From: Sphingomonas echinoides
GTDB lineage: Bacteria; Pseudomonadota; Alphaproteobacteria; Sphingomonadales; Sphingomonadaceae
Reading direction: 5' to 3'
DNA: 63,411 bases
Assembly (NCBI RefSeq): GCF_029623395.1
Contig: NZ_JAPYKK010000023.1
Span: 1 to 63,411, forward strand
The translations under genes and the position numbers were made by a program. Below, piece after piece: positions 37,741 to 47,958 of this stretch. Within the stretch, counting starts at the first letter, position 1. Each line of letters starts with the position of its first letter. A model generated the notes under the pieces. That model searched no databases. It was not told the DNA's origin and saw nothing but the letters and a program-made list of their open reading frames with translations.

Positions 37741-39124
37741 CCCGCGCCCGCGTGCGCTGGCGCTGCGTACCCGGCTGCTTGCGGCGATGCTCGCGCCGCT
37801 GCTCGGGATCGCGGTGCTGCTGGGAGTCGCGGGCGCGACGCTGATCGCCGATGTCGTCCGCCGCACCAACGATCGGGTGCTCGGCGGGGCGCTCGGCGCG
37901 ATTGCCGAAACGGTGCAAGTCGAGCGCGGCGCGGTGACGCTCGACCTGCCCGCTGCGGCGTTCGGGATGCTCGAGAACAGCGAGCGCGACAACGTCTATT
38001 ACCGCGTCGCCGTGGGAGGGCAGTTGCTGACCGGCTATGCCGATTTGCCCGCGCCCGCGCTTGCGAGCCTGTCGGTCGATACGCCGCGCTTTCGTTTTGC
38101 GCGGTACAAGGACCAGGACATTCGCATCGCCGAAGTCCGCCGCGCGCTTCCGCGGATTCCGCAGCCGGTCATCGTTCAGGTGGCAGAGACGCTCGACGGG
38201 CGCACCGCGCTGCAACACCGGTTGCTGATCGCGCTGCTCATCGGGGAGCTGGTGTTGGTTGGGGTCGCAATGCTGCTGATCCGCCCGGCGCTGTCGTGGA
38301 GTCTGCGGCCGCTCGCCTTGCTGCGCGACGCGATCTCGTCACGCGATACCCGCGCCACGCCAGACCTGTCGCCGCTTGCAACCGGACCGTTGCCGATCGA
38401 ACTTGGCCCGCTGGCGGATGCGTTCGATCATCTGCTTGCACGGCTCGATTCGGCCACGGCCGGCGTGCGCCGCTTCACCGCCGACGCCTCCCACCAGATG
38501 CGCACCCCGCTGTCGGTGCTGAAAGTCCAGGTCGCGCTTGCGCGTCGCGGCAGTCCGCAAGCGCTTGGCGAGATTGCGGATGCCGCGGACCGGCTGGAAC
38601 GGCTGGTGACGCAATTGCTCGCGCTCGCGCGTGCGGAGGAAAGCGGAACCGCGCCGCCAACCGAGCAGGTCGATCTGCGCGAAGTCGCGGTCGCAGTCAT
38701 CAATCGGCGGATCGCGCAGGCGATCGACGCGCACGTCGACATTCAGCTCGATGCGCCGGACGGCCGTATCCTACTTGCAGGCTATCGAACGTTGCTGTTT
38801 GAGATCCTATCGAACCTGCTCGACAATGCGATCCGCTACAATCGCGCGGGCGGCATGGCCGCGATCACGCTTGAGCGATCGGATAACGCGGCCATTGTCA
38901 CGGTGCTTGACGATGGCCCCGGTCTAGCCGACGAGGATCTCGCCCGGATCGGCGAGCGTTTCGTCCGCCTCGCAACCAGTGCCGGACACGAAGGCAGCGG
39001 GCTCGGCCTTGCAATCGTCCGCTCCGCTGCGTTGCGGCTGGGCGCCGAGCTTGTTGTAACCAATACGCATCCAGGGCTACGAGTAACACTGCGCCTTCCA
39101 ATAAAAGCCGACAACAGGCGTTAA
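37730..39124 (+). CDS. Sensor histidine kinase (TctE-like)
   Basis: 464 residues. Two membrane helices (about 15-42 and 165-187) flank a periplasmic domain of about 120 residues of the TctE/2CSK type. H-box DASHQMRTPLS has His255, the N-box is LLDNAIRYN, and the G boxes are DDGPGL and GSGLGLAI. All catalytic boxes are intact. It is paired with the overlapping response regulator and probably senses citrate or another tricarboxylate, directly or with the binding protein encoded on the other side. Confidence 0.92.
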   Translation: MPGNPRPRALALRTRLLAAMLAPLLGIAVLLGVAGATLIADVVRRTNDRVLGGALGAIAETVQVERGAVTLDLPAAAFGMLENSERDNVYYRVAVGGQLLTGYADLPAPALASLSVDTPRFRFARYKDQDIRIAEVRRALPRIPQPVIVQVAETLDGRTALQHRLLIALLIGELVLVGVAMLLIRPALSWSLRPLALLRDAISSRDTRATPDLSPLATGPLPIELGPLADAFDHLLARLDSATAGVRRFTADASHQMRTPLSVLKVQVALARRGSPQALGEIADAADRLERLVTQLLALARAEESGTAPPTEQVDLREVAVAVINRRIAQAIDAHVDIQLDAPDGRILLAGYRTLLFEILSNLLDNAIRYNRAGGMAAITLERSDNAAIVTVLDDGPGLADEDLARIGERFVRLATSAGHEGSGLGLAIVRSAALRLGAELVVTNTHPGLRVTLRLPIKADNRR

Positions 39125-39337
39125 TTGGAAACTGCCCCACCTTTGCGGTGAAGTCTACTAATTCGCCGCCGGAGCCTACCCAGTCCACCCAAGCCTTACG
39201 CCAGTGTCTCGGAGAATTTTCACGGTGACGGGGTCCCAAACTCGTAGCCCTGGGGATTGACGAGGTCGGTATCGGGTCTGAGATGGATCATGCCCAATAG
39301 GGCTGCCGACGATCGCCCGAGCTACCCACGCTTCTTT

Positions 39338-39430
39338 GACCCAGTTGTGGACATTCACGAGCGACTCAGCGCTTCCCGAAATCGGTCATCCGTTCATGTG
39401 GGTGTCCGGCCTGTTCCGGGAACGGACTTT
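39338..39430 (+). repeat. Dispersed intergenic repeat, copy C (diverged)
   Basis: TTGACCCAGTTGTGGACATT and GGTCATCCGTTCATG match the family layout; the middle is diverged. Confidence 0.5.
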
Positions 39431-39658
39431 TGACGCTGGGAATGACCTGAGCTGGGACGAAGCCGTCGTTTGCAGCTCAAGCAGCGAACGTCGGCTTTCG
39501 GCTGAATCGGACAAGAGATGCGCGTCGAGCATCGAACGGGGAACGACCAAGATCGGGCCGTCAGCGCAATGACCGGTTTGAAGTGACAACACGGTCACAT
39601 TTAACTGCCTATCCCACTTACCCGCCGCACATCAGCTGGCATGGGACTGAGGCCAAAA

Positions 39659-39709
39659 ACGGGTCGCAGTTCGGAGAAAACCGGAGCTACGACCCTGGCC
39701 GCCTGCGTT
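39659..39709 (+). repeat. Second repeat type, copy 1
   Basis: GGGTCGCAGTTCGGA, GAGCTACGAC and GGCCGCCTGC recur in inverted orientation at 41534-41582 with about 80 percent identity. Confidence 0.6.
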
Positions 39710-39872
39710 GCTTGGGGCACTTTTAGCGGTTGCCCGCACGATACATCACAGACTTCGGATTGCAGCATATTTTCGAACGTCACCGATCAACTGTTACACG
39801 ATGCATTGTATCAAGGTTTACAGTACCCTTGCCCGTCGTGTCGTACATTTTTGATAGTGTCGCATCTTGCTA

Positions 39873-40712
39873 GGGTCAGGACCCGTAAACCGGATTTCCT
39901 TGGCGGCGCGAATGTGATTCAAGCTCGGCGACAGCAGTAGCGTGGGTTTGAGCGAGTTCTAGTTGAGCGAAGAACAGTTCGAGCGGCTTCGGCCGTTGCT
40001 GCCGGACAAGGTTCGAGGGGTTGCGCGGTTTGATGACCGGCGTGTAATCAGCAGCATCAACCATATGGTGAGACCGGGCGGTCGCTGGGCCGATGCACCG
40101 GCCTGTTACGGTCCGAGGAAGACGCTCCACAACCGGTTCGTGCGGTGAGCGGCGAAAGGCATCTGGCAAGAGATATTCGTCACGCTGGCGGCAGCGGGTG
40201 GACCGCCTGCCGAGGTCCTGATCGACAGCACGCATATGAAGGTGCACAGCTTGGCAGGCGGCGGAAAAGGGGCGCGCTCGTCCAAGCGATCTGGATCAGC
40301 CGGGGCGGACACATCAGCAAGCTCCACGCGCTCACCGACGGCGAAGGGCGCCCGCTTCGCTTTCTGCTGACCGGCGGCAACGTCGCTGACTGCCGTGCTG
40401 CTGATGTCCTGCTCGACGATCTCGCGCCGCGCACCATCGTGCTGGCCCACAAGGCATATGACAGCAACGCGATCCGCGACCTGATCGAGCGCAAGGGTGC
40501 CGTGCCCAACATCCCTTCGAAGCGAACCGCTAGAAAAGCTGCTTCTCGCGCTCGCTCTACAAAGACGAAACGCGGCGGAGCGCATGTTCTGCCGCCTCAA
40601 GGATTATCGCCGAGTCGCCGCGTCGCCACTCGCTACGACAAGCTTGCCACAAACCTTCTTGGTGCGATCTACCTCGTGGCAGCCGTCACCTGGTGATTAC
40701 GAGTCCTGACCC
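39873..40712 (+). mobile_element. Decayed IS5-family element
   Basis: Terminal inverted repeats are GGGTCAGGACCCGTAA at 39873-39888 and TTACGAGTCCTGACCC at 40697-40712 (15 of 16 match). The 840-bp length fits the IS427-type group. The transposase inside is frameshifted. No clear target duplication was found. Confidence 0.75.
39963..40696 (+). pseudogene. IS5-family transposase, frameshifted
   Basis: Pieces in different frames read SEEQFERLRPLLP, then LIDSTHMKVHSLAGGGKGA, then ISKLHALTDGEGRPLRFLLT, GGNVADCRAADVLLDDL and AYDSNAIRDLIE, and finally MFCRLKDYRR and VATRYDKLATNLLGAIYL. The first D of the usual VLADKAYD is His here. At least three frame changes make it inactive. Confidence 0.85.
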
Positions 40713-40865
40713 GAGCTCAATGTTACGGAGCGCGACACCGGACACTTCTCTGTAGAGGTGTCCAGGCGTCCCGGTCCTGCATGTCGTTCTAGCGTTGTTG
40801 CTCCGATAAAAAAGCCTACGATGGGCCAGTCGATTGTAATTCGGCGTTCAAGGACGGGATACCGA

Positions 40866-41363
40866 ATGACCAACAATATAACCGTTGTCGAACTTGCGGT
40901 TGAGATGACCATCGCTTGGCTTGAAAACGACAAAAACCGGGCCAGCGTCCACGATGTGCCATTAGTCCTCAGGGCTATGCACGATGCAATCGCCAATCTT
41001 TCGACGAATGCGGGAGGTCGCGCAGCAACGAGGTCAGACGAGGAATATGTGCCTATGGTGTCAGTCAAGAAATCGCTGGCGGACAGGAATCACATCATCA
41101 GCCTGATAAATGGCAAGCCATATAAAACCTTGCGACGCCACCTTACAGACAACGGCCTGACGCCAAAGGAATATCGCGAGCGTTACGGTCTCAGGGCTGA
41201 TTATCCTATTGTCTCGGAAGCATACAGGGAGTTTCGTAGCGCCATGGCCAAAAAGATAGGCCTTGGTCGGAAGCCGGATGCGCTCTCCCTCGCCGTTCCG
41301 GAACCAATGAAGGCGAAGCTCGGTCTGAGGATTGAGGACAGCGAGCCTCGGGAGTCGGAGTAA
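40866..41363 (+). CDS. MucR/Ros-family transcriptional regulator
   Basis: 165 residues from the ATG at 40866; upstream in-frame sequence was left out because this start gives the usual family N-terminus (TNNITVVELAVEMTIAWL). The conserved core is GKPYKTLRRHLTDNGLTPKEY, RERYGLRADYPIVSEAYRE and RSAMAKKIGLGRK. The first zinc-ligand cysteine of Ros (in ICLEDGK) is replaced (HIISLINGK), as in several MucR proteins. These are H-NS-like global regulators in alphaproteobacteria. It sits alone between an IS remnant and a gap. Confidence 0.88.
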   Translation: MTNNITVVELAVEMTIAWLENDKNRASVHDVPLVLRAMHDAIANLSTNAGGRAATRSDEEYVPMVSVKKSLADRNHIISLINGKPYKTLRRHLTDNGLTPKEYRERYGLRADYPIVSEAYREFRSAMAKKIGLGRKPDALSLAVPEPMKAKLGLRIEDSEPRESE

Positions 41364-41884
41364 CCAACGCCGATGTTACCCTCTGGCTTGTCGCGTCAGA
41401 AGGCAGGCCAGAGCTAGGAGGGCTCGGCATCGCGATCGTAGACGGCATCAAGTTTCGGACCCGCGTCGCGCCTTCCGAGCATGCTGCACAAGGTCGGTGA
41501 CGTGCTCTCACCTCCGCCCGAGTCCTCAGAAAGATGCAGGCGGCCGGTGTCGTAGCTTTGGTCTCATCCGAACTGCGACCCGCCTTTCCCCACTTCCGCT
41601 CCGCCTTGCTGCACTTATCGGTTATGAGGTATTCAGTATGGCAGTTGTCCTCACCCCAAGGTCGCGCGTCCGGAACCGGCAGCGTCATGACAACCGCCGC
41701 AATGGGCTACGCGATCGCACCAATCACCGACGAGGTGAATTCTAGGCGGCCGATCCCTTCGTCAACCTTTCCGGCTTCCCCACGACAAGCTGCACTACCT
41801 GAAGCGTTTGCACGGAGGGAAAAGCGGCCTTGAGAGGGACAGCCAACTTGACCGGCGCGTGCACTTGCTGATTGGCCATAGTTC
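41364..41884. other. Intergenic stretch with second repeat type
   Basis: Frames here are short and unlike known proteins. It contains the inverted copy of the second repeat at 41534-41582. Confidence 0.45.
41534..41582 (-). repeat. Second repeat type, copy 2
   Basis: The reverse complement carries GGGTCGCAGTTCGGA, AAGCTACGAC and GGCCGCCTGC, matching 39659-39709. Confidence 0.6.
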
Positions 41885-42466
41885 TTACCAAGCCCGCCAG
41901 TACATCTTCGCCAGCCAGGGATCGACGGCCAACTCGCCCTCATCATTATCGCTACCCGGCACCATCATGAGCTTTTTGCCTGACGGATGCATGAGGAAGA
42001 CAGGGTTGTAGGAACCGCCCTCGGGCCGATCCCAATAGCGGTGCGTCTGGACGAACAGATAGCCGCGATACGGCCCGGTCCGCATCACGCGCAAAGCCCA
42101 GCCTGGACAGACGGCCTTGATGACGTTCAGCTTGAGGTCGAATTTATGGACATAGCCCGAGTTGGGCGAAGCGTCGGCGCTGTTGAAATAGACGTAGCCG
42201 CCATCAAGCGAGAACAGGGGGCGCGAGAGGCTTGCGAGGTTGCGCGAGTAATCGCCATTCCATTTAGAGACGAGTAAGCGTTGCTGGACTTTGCCCTTGG
42301 TGCCGTGGAGGACGAGCGCCTGCGCGCCGGAGCCGTTTTCGTCTCCCACGCCATTGGGAACGACCGAAACGGTGTAGAGGCCATCAGGTGACTTTGCGGT
42401 ATCCTGCGCTTGAGCAGCACCAGCCACTACCATCGCTACCGCGCTGAACGCCCTCTTCCACTTCAT
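41885..42466 (-). CDS. Secreted protein of unknown function
   Basis: 193 residues from the ATG at 42466; an ATG nine codons earlier is possible. The signal peptide is MKWKRAFSAVAMVVAGAAQA. The mature part (SPDGLYTVSVVPNG, LFSLDGGYVYFNSAD, MHPSGKKLMMVPGS) looks like two or three WD/beta-propeller-like blades, so it may be a truncated or minimal propeller. It is probably periplasmic. The family is not recognised. Confidence 0.7.
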   Translation of the reverse strand: MKWKRAFSAVAMVVAGAAQAQDTAKSPDGLYTVSVVPNGVGDENGSGAQALVLHGTKGKVQQRLLVSKWNGDYSRNLASLSRPLFSLDGGYVYFNSADASPNSGYVHKFDLKLNVIKAVCPGWALRVMRTGPYRGYLFVQTHRYWDRPEGGSYNPVFLMHPSGKKLMMVPGSDNDEGELAVDPWLAKMYWRAW

Positions 42467-42935
42467 GCTTGCCCCGGGTCTATTCGGGATCAATCTAGCA
42501 CAATGATACAGAGCGCGAAGTTAGTTCTCGTTGTTGTCGATATCGCGGCACTGCGCACGACGTACAGGTTCCCGGACCATTGGTTGCGGAGACAGATCGG
42601 ACGGTACGAAACTGGATGTGTTGGGATTGGCAACTATCGTCTAGATCGGACATTAGCCGGAGGGAGCGCGAACGGCTGACTCTGGTCGGCACCTGCCGCG
42701 GCGGTCACGTCCCAAAAGACGGCATTCGCGCGCTCTGCGCTGCATCCCAACTTCGGCCGCTTGTTCATCTGGAAAGACGACCGTTTTCTGCGAACCGAAC
42801 GGACCGTTCGATCCCGTAGGTAGTAGTGACCCTAGTGGCGCAGAGTCCGCCTATTGCGGCCGGGCTTCGAGGAAGCGCAGGATGCGTTTGCGATCGGAGC
42901 TACAATAAGTCGCCGAGCGTGAAAGGACATCGGAC
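42467..42935. other. Intergenic stretch with a diverged repeat copy
   Basis: No gene is supported. At 42700-42810 a segment with CATCCCAACTTCGGCCGC, TTGTTCATCTGG and CGACCGTTTTCTG resembles the second half of the dispersed repeat. Confidence 0.4.
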
Positions 42936-43934
42936 ATGAGTCGCATCGCACATTGCTTGTTCAACATCGCGCTTACCAGTGCCCTGCTTGGCACCGCAAC
43001 AATAGGCGGGACTCAGACGCTGCCCGATCAGGCGGGCATGACCGCCGCCAACGAACGGCTTCGCGTCAACGAAGCGCGGGCGAGGACCTTACCGTATACG
43101 AAGGGAGACGGCGAATTCCCGGCCGTCATGGAACAAGCAGCCTCCTTGCCTGATCACGTGATATACCGGCCGGCCGACCTCTCACGGCTTAGCGCGCGCA
43201 AGCTGCCGATACTGGTATGGGGCAATGGCGGCTGCCAGGCCGATGGAGCGGGTCGGCGCCTGCACCTCGCCGAAATTGCGAGCCACGGCTATCTGATAAT
43301 CGCCAACGGAACGATCGAGTCCGGCCCCGGCGTTCCTCCGCCGCCCAAGCCGGCTCCCTCGGCGCCGGGCACCCTGCCCGCATCTGGCACGCACACGGCG
43401 CAACTAACTCAAGCGATCAACTGGGCGATCGCACAGGACGGCAGTGCAAGCAGTCCGCTGCGCGGCAAGCTTGATCCGCGCGCTATCGGGGTGTCCGGCT
43501 GGAGCTGCGGGGGCGTTCAGGCGCTCACCGTTGCCACGTCCGACCCTCGCATCAAGGCGGTGGTAATCCACGATAGCGGGCTGTTCACCGGCCGTGCGCC
43601 AGGGCCGGAAATGGATCTTCCGAAGACCGCACTGGCGCGATTGCACACGCCGATCCTGTACGTCCTGGGCGGTCCAACCGACATCGCCTACGCCAACGAC
43701 ATGGACGATTATGCGCGGATCGATCACGTTCCTGCCGTGGTCGTCAACCTGCGCGACGCGGGCCATGGCGGCACCTTCTTCGAACGCAATGGCGGCAAGG
43801 CAGCGCAGATCGCGATAGCTTGGCTCGACTGGCAGCTGAAAGGGGATGCCCGCGCGAAAAGAATGTTCGTGGGCGCCACCTGCGGACTGTGCACCGATGC
43901 TGTCGTGACGTTGCAAAGCAAACGACTTAACTGA
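42936..43934 (+). CDS. Secreted alpha/beta hydrolase (dienelactone/PETase-like fold)
   Basis: 332 residues, with GAAAGGA before the ATG. A signal-peptide-like N-terminus (CLFNIALTSALLGTATIGG) is followed by a hydrolase core: LPILVWGNGGC (oxyanion strand), ISGxS-type nucleophile GVSGWSCGG, and a histidine near the end (DAGHGGTF). It has a proline-rich insert (PPPPKPAPSAP) before the nucleophile. It is probably a periplasmic esterase; the substrate is unknown. It is monocistronic. Confidence 0.78.
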   Translation: MSRIAHCLFNIALTSALLGTATIGGTQTLPDQAGMTAANERLRVNEARARTLPYTKGDGEFPAVMEQAASLPDHVIYRPADLSRLSARKLPILVWGNGGCQADGAGRRLHLAEIASHGYLIIANGTIESGPGVPPPPKPAPSAPGTLPASGTHTAQLTQAINWAIAQDGSASSPLRGKLDPRAIGVSGWSCGGVQALTVATSDPRIKAVVIHDSGLFTGRAPGPEMDLPKTALARLHTPILYVLGGPTDIAYANDMDDYARIDHVPAVVVNLRDAGHGGTFFERNGGKAAQIAIAWLDWQLKGDARAKRMFVGATCGLCTDAVVTLQSKRLN

Positions 43935-44000
43935 CCCACAAACGGACGTTCACGTGCCCCTCCCCGCCTCCCAACTTCGGACGTTCGTTCAGCGTGATAG
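43931..44000 (+). repeat. Dispersed intergenic repeat, copy D
   Basis: It starts at the stop codon of the hydrolase. GACCCACAAACGGACGTTCA, CCTCCCCGCCTCCCAACTT and GGACGTTCGTTCAG match the family. Confidence 0.7.
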
Positions 44001-44120
44001 GCGAACAATCGCATCATGCGTCTATGGAGGTTCCGATCGCGGGCAAAATCTGTGCGTTGCCCGTTTGTAGGGAGATGATAATGCACCGCGGGCGCACCTT
44101 TCAGTACAGAAACTAGACCA

Positions 44121-46610
44121 TTGGCAAACCTCGACGAGTTCGAAGATCGTGAGCAGCACCGGCTGGCGGCGTTGGCATGCTACGACGTGATGGACTCGCC
44201 GCGCGAACGGTCGTTCGACGAGCTCGCGGCGCTTACTGCCAAGCTCTGCGACACCCCCATTGCCGTCGTAAACCTAGTCGGGGATGGACGGCAGTTCTTC
44301 AAGGCCGAAGTCGGCCTAGGCGTGCGCGAGACGCCGCTCGAGAGTTCATTTTGCGTCAAGGCGTTGCTGGAAGACGATCTCCTCGTCGTTCCCGATCTGA
44401 CCAAGGATCCCCGGTTCGACTGCAATCCCCTGGTCACTGGGAACCCGCACATCCGTGCCTATGCCGGCGCGTTGCTCAAGACGGAGGACGGACTGGCGAT
44501 CGGGACACTCTGCGTCCTGGACCACCGAGCGCGGGAATTTACCGAACTCCAGCAGGAGACGCTGCTCGTCCTGGCGCGGCAGGTCATGGCACAGCTCGAT
44601 CTGCGGCGCACCGTCGCGGACCGCGATCGCCGCTACGACGAGCTTCAGGTCAGCCGGGAGCAATTGACCCACAGCGACGCGCGCTATCGTACGCTGTTCG
44701 ATTCCATCGAATCCGGGTTCTGCATCGTCGAGGTCGACCTTGGCGATGCAGCAGCACCGATCGACTACCGCGTCATTGAGGCGAACCCGGCCTTCTATCG
44801 CCAGACCGGCTTTGTCGAGGCGATCCGGGGCCGTTGGTTGCGCGACACGGTCCCCGATCTGGAGGAGCATTTCTACGACATCTACGGACGGGTCGCGCGG
44901 ACCGGCGAACCGGTTCGCTTCGAGGAGGGCTCCGCGGCGCTAGGCCGCTGGTTCGACGTCTACGCCTTTCGCTTTGGCGATGCGGTCGATCAACGGGTCG
45001 CAATCCTGTTCAACGAAATCTCCGCCCGCCGTGCAGCGGAGGAGGCATTGCGCGACCTCAACGAAACGCTCGAAGATCAGATCGACGAACGAACCGCTGA
45101 ACGCGATCGCATGTGGGATACCTCGCCCGACCTGATGCTCGTCATCGATTTCGACGGCGTCTTCCGTCGGGTAAACCCCGCGTGGACGACGGTGCTGGGC
45201 TACGAGCCCGACGAGTTGGTCGGACGTCATGTCAACGAGTTCGTCCTGCCGGACGATCACCGCAATACGGTCGACGCCTATCAGGCTGCGAAGGCCGGCG
45301 AGCGGCCCCATGTCCAGAACCGCTATCGCCACAAGGACGGCTCGTTCCGGTGGATCGCGTGGGTTGCCGCACCGGCTGGCGATCTGACCTATGCGACGGG
45401 TCGGGATATCACGGCGGAGAAAGCGCGCGAGGCGGAACTTGCCGAGACCCAGGATCAACTTCGCCAGGCGCAGAAGATGGAAGCGGTCGGTCAGCTTACT
45501 GGCGGGCTCGCGCATGATTTCAACAATCTGCTGACCGGCATGATGGGCAATCTCGAGTTGCTCCAGATGCGCGTCGCTCGCGGGCGGCTCGACGATCTCG
45601 ACCGCTTCGTGCTGGCGGCACAGGGCGCAGGGAGGCGTGCAGCGTCGCTCACGCAGCGCTTGCTTGCATTCTCACGACGCCAGACGCTCGATCCGAAGCC
45701 TACCGAGGTGAACCGGTTGATTGCAGGCATGGAAGACCTGCTCCGCCGGACGGTCGGGCCGGCAATCGATATCGAGGTCGTCGGTGCGGGCGGTCTGTGG
45801 CCTGCATGTATCGATGCGGGCCAGCTGGAAAACGCTCTCCTCAACCTTAGTATCAATGCCCGCGACGCCATGCCCGACGGCGGGCGGCTGACGATCGAGA
45901 CGGCCAACAAATGGCTCGACGATCGCTCGAGCCGCGAGCGCGATCTGCCGCCCGGCCAATATCTCTCGATCTGCGTCACCGACACCGGCACCGGCATGAG
46001 CGCAGAAACCATCGAGCGCGCTTTCGAACCATTCTTTACGACCAAGCCGCTCGGCGAGGGTACCGGCCTGGGCTTGTCGATGATCTACGGCTTTGCCCGC
46101 CAGTCCGAGGGTCAGGTCCGAATCTATTCAGAGCTGGGGATCGGAACGACGATCTGCATTTATCTGCCGCGCCACCACGGCGATGCCGGTCAGCCTGAGC
46201 AGGACGTGGCAATCGCTACCGCGACGACTGTCGGCAGGGGAGCCGTTCTGGTCGTCGACGACGAAGCGACTATCCGTCATCTGATCGACGAGGTTCTTGG
46301 CGAATTTGGCTACACCGTAATCGGTGCGGCCGATGGCGCAGCCGGGCTCAAGATACTGCAGGCAGGCACGCAGGTCGAACTCCTCATCACCGACGTCGGG
46401 CTGCCCAACGGTATGAACGGACGCCAGGTCGCCGATGCCGCGCGATCGTTGCGGCCCGGTCTGAAGGTGCTCTTCATCACCGGCTATGCTGAGAACGCCG
46501 CGGTGGGAAACGGCCATCTGGAACGCGGCATGGAGCTGTTGACGAAGCCGTTCACGCTAGAAGCGCTAACGGCCAAGGTCGCCGGGATGATGAAAGACGC
46601 CGCACGCTAG
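44121..46610 (+). CDS. Hybrid sensor histidine kinase (GAF-PAS-PAS-HK-REC)
   Basis: 829 residues with a TTG start, because an in-frame TAG lies just upstream of it. A GAF domain spans about 20-165 (LCDTPIAVVNLVGDGRQFFK) and two PAS domains span about 190-310 and 335-435. A phospho-acceptor helix with GGLAHDFNNLL (His465) and an ATPase domain with NLSINARDAMP, DTGTGM and GEGTGLGLSMI follow. A C-terminal receiver has Asp758 (LLITDVGLP). There are no membrane segments, so it is cytoplasmic and probably senses a small molecule or light/redox cue. No separate response regulator lies nearby. Confidence 0.9.
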   Translation: MANLDEFEDREQHRLAALACYDVMDSPRERSFDELAALTAKLCDTPIAVVNLVGDGRQFFKAEVGLGVRETPLESSFCVKALLEDDLLVVPDLTKDPRFDCNPLVTGNPHIRAYAGALLKTEDGLAIGTLCVLDHRAREFTELQQETLLVLARQVMAQLDLRRTVADRDRRYDELQVSREQLTHSDARYRTLFDSIESGFCIVEVDLGDAAAPIDYRVIEANPAFYRQTGFVEAIRGRWLRDTVPDLEEHFYDIYGRVARTGEPVRFEEGSAALGRWFDVYAFRFGDAVDQRVAILFNEISARRAAEEALRDLNETLEDQIDERTAERDRMWDTSPDLMLVIDFDGVFRRVNPAWTTVLGYEPDELVGRHVNEFVLPDDHRNTVDAYQAAKAGERPHVQNRYRHKDGSFRWIAWVAAPAGDLTYATGRDITAEKAREAELAETQDQLRQAQKMEAVGQLTGGLAHDFNNLLTGMMGNLELLQMRVARGRLDDLDRFVLAAQGAGRRAASLTQRLLAFSRRQTLDPKPTEVNRLIAGMEDLLRRTVGPAIDIEVVGAGGLWPACIDAGQLENALLNLSINARDAMPDGGRLTIETANKWLDDRSSRERDLPPGQYLSICVTDTGTGMSAETIERAFEPFFTTKPLGEGTGLGLSMIYGFARQSEGQVRIYSELGIGTTICIYLPRHHGDAGQPEQDVAIATATTVGRGAVLVVDDEATIRHLIDEVLGEFGYTVIGAADGAAGLKILQAGTQVELLITDVGLPNGMNGRQVADAARSLRPGLKVLFITGYAENAAVGNGHLERGMELLTKPFTLEALTAKVAGMMKDAAR

Positions 46611-46634
46611 AGCTAGGATCGTGCGGGCATGCCG

Positions 46635-46880
46635 CTATCGTCCGGCTGCGATCGCGCGCGCCGCCTCACCGACGTCGTACACAACCAGCGTCGGCTGGGG
46701 AATGCCGTCCAGGACGAGAGGCGCGTTCACGCCGCGCGTGACCAACGCGGCCTTCCATCCGAACGCCTGCGCGCCGATGCCTGTGTAGTCGAGCGTACAC
46801 GGATGATCCGCGCTCCAGTAAAGCCGCAGCCGATCTTCCAAATGGCGGACGCCACCGTGAAGTTTGCAACGACCGATCAT
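46635..46880 (-). pseudogene. Fragment of a HAD-type phosphatase
   Basis: The frame ends with GIGAQAFGWKAALVTRGVNA, then LDGIPQPTLVVYDVGEAA, which resembles the C-terminal end of HAD-family phosphatases. The upstream catalytic parts are absent and the start is not convincing. It is probably a leftover fragment. Confidence 0.4.
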
Positions 46881-46961
46881 GCGGTGCTGACCGCGGACAT
46901 CGCAGCAAGCTGCAATAACGGGAATGCAGCATAACGTCCGTCAGGGCCAAACGACCGAAGC

Positions 46962-47957
46962 TCAGGCCACTTTCCGGCCGAAGCTCGTCCGCGGCTTATG
47001 CATCGTCGCCCGGTCCGTCCGCTGCGCCGCCAGCAGCGCCTCACGTTCTGTCATGTAGCGGGCCATGATCGCATCGGGGTCCAAGCTTGCCTGATCGACA
47101 AGCGGCGGTGGGGCTGGCACCGGCGTGGGGGCCACAGCACTTGCGTCCGGCAGCGGCGCGCCTGCGCAGAGGAGCAGCATGCGGCTGATCAGACTCGTTA
47201 ACGCCGGTGTGTCGAGCGCGAGCAGGTCGATCGGCAGGTACAGCGTGTCGGGACCACCGAGCCGGTTGATGCGGCCGACGATAAGCAGGTTGTGGCGTCC
47301 TCCGCTGGTGAACAGCACGCGCAGGTTCCACCAGGCCGATCGACGTACCGTCACATCAGCGACATCGGCCCAAAGCATGGTCGCATTACCAAGCAGCCCC
47401 TTGGCGGTGATCGACTCCGCGTCGTAGACGAGCAGCGTTCGATCGCCGAAAAGCTTTGCTACGATCATCATCGCGAGCGCCAAAGCCACGATGCCCGCAA
47501 GCATGAAAGGTGAGGAGAACGGTAGGATCGTGCTGGCCGGGAACAAGATTAAAGCCGGTACGGCGATCTTGGTGGCGGCGCGGCCGGCGACGCCCGCGGT
47601 CAATTCGAGTCGTTCGGGTGCGATTGACGCAGGTGCGATCACCCGCGAAGAGGCCGGCGTCGTCGGATTATGGAACTGAACGGCGTGGTCGTAAGCGTTG
47701 CGGCGCTGACGCTTGCCCTTCCACCACAGGAACCACGTGAGGCCGATGCCGCCGACGATCAGCATGCCAACGGGACCAGTCATCAGCGCAGATGTCAGGA
47801 AGCCGAAGCTGGTCGTACCGATCAGCCACCATTTGACGGCGCTCCCCACGCCCTGCCGCGCGCCCCTGGCGCCTTCCACCGTGAGCGACCGCGCATCTCG
47901 GATTACCGTTACGGCCGTGCGCTCGCGGAAGTCGCGCGCGTCGGGCTTGCGGATCAT
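46962..47957 (-). CDS. Membrane protein coupled to the PspA-like gene
   Basis: 331 residues. Two hydrophobic pairs lie at about residues 42-80 (WWLIGTTSFGFLTSALMTG, then VGGIGLTWFLWW) and 130-165. A beta-rich soluble domain (TLLVYDAESITAKGLLG) and a proline-rich tail follow. The start lies one base after the PspA-like stop. The family is not recognised. Its coupling suggests it anchors or partners the PspA-like protein at the inner membrane. Confidence 0.8.
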   Translation of the reverse strand: MIRKPDARDFRERTAVTVIRDARSLTVEGARGARQGVGSAVKWWLIGTTSFGFLTSALMTGPVGMLIVGGIGLTWFLWWKGKRQRRNAYDHAVQFHNPTTPASSRVIAPASIAPERLELTAGVAGRAATKIAVPALILFPASTILPFSSPFMLAGIVALALAMMIVAKLFGDRTLLVYDAESITAKGLLGNATMLWADVADVTVRRSAWWNLRVLFTSGGRHNLLIVGRINRLGGPDTLYLPIDLLALDTPALTSLISRMLLLCAGAPLPDASAVAPTPVPAPPPLVDQASLDPDAIMARYMTEREALLAAQRTDRATMHKPRTSFGRKVA

Positions 47958-47958
47958 C

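Larger units (their letters stand above)
39125..39872. other. Intergenic stretch with repeat copies
   Basis: No gene is supported. It holds a divergent copy of the dispersed repeat (39338-39430) and one copy of a second repeat (39659-39709). Confidence 0.5.
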
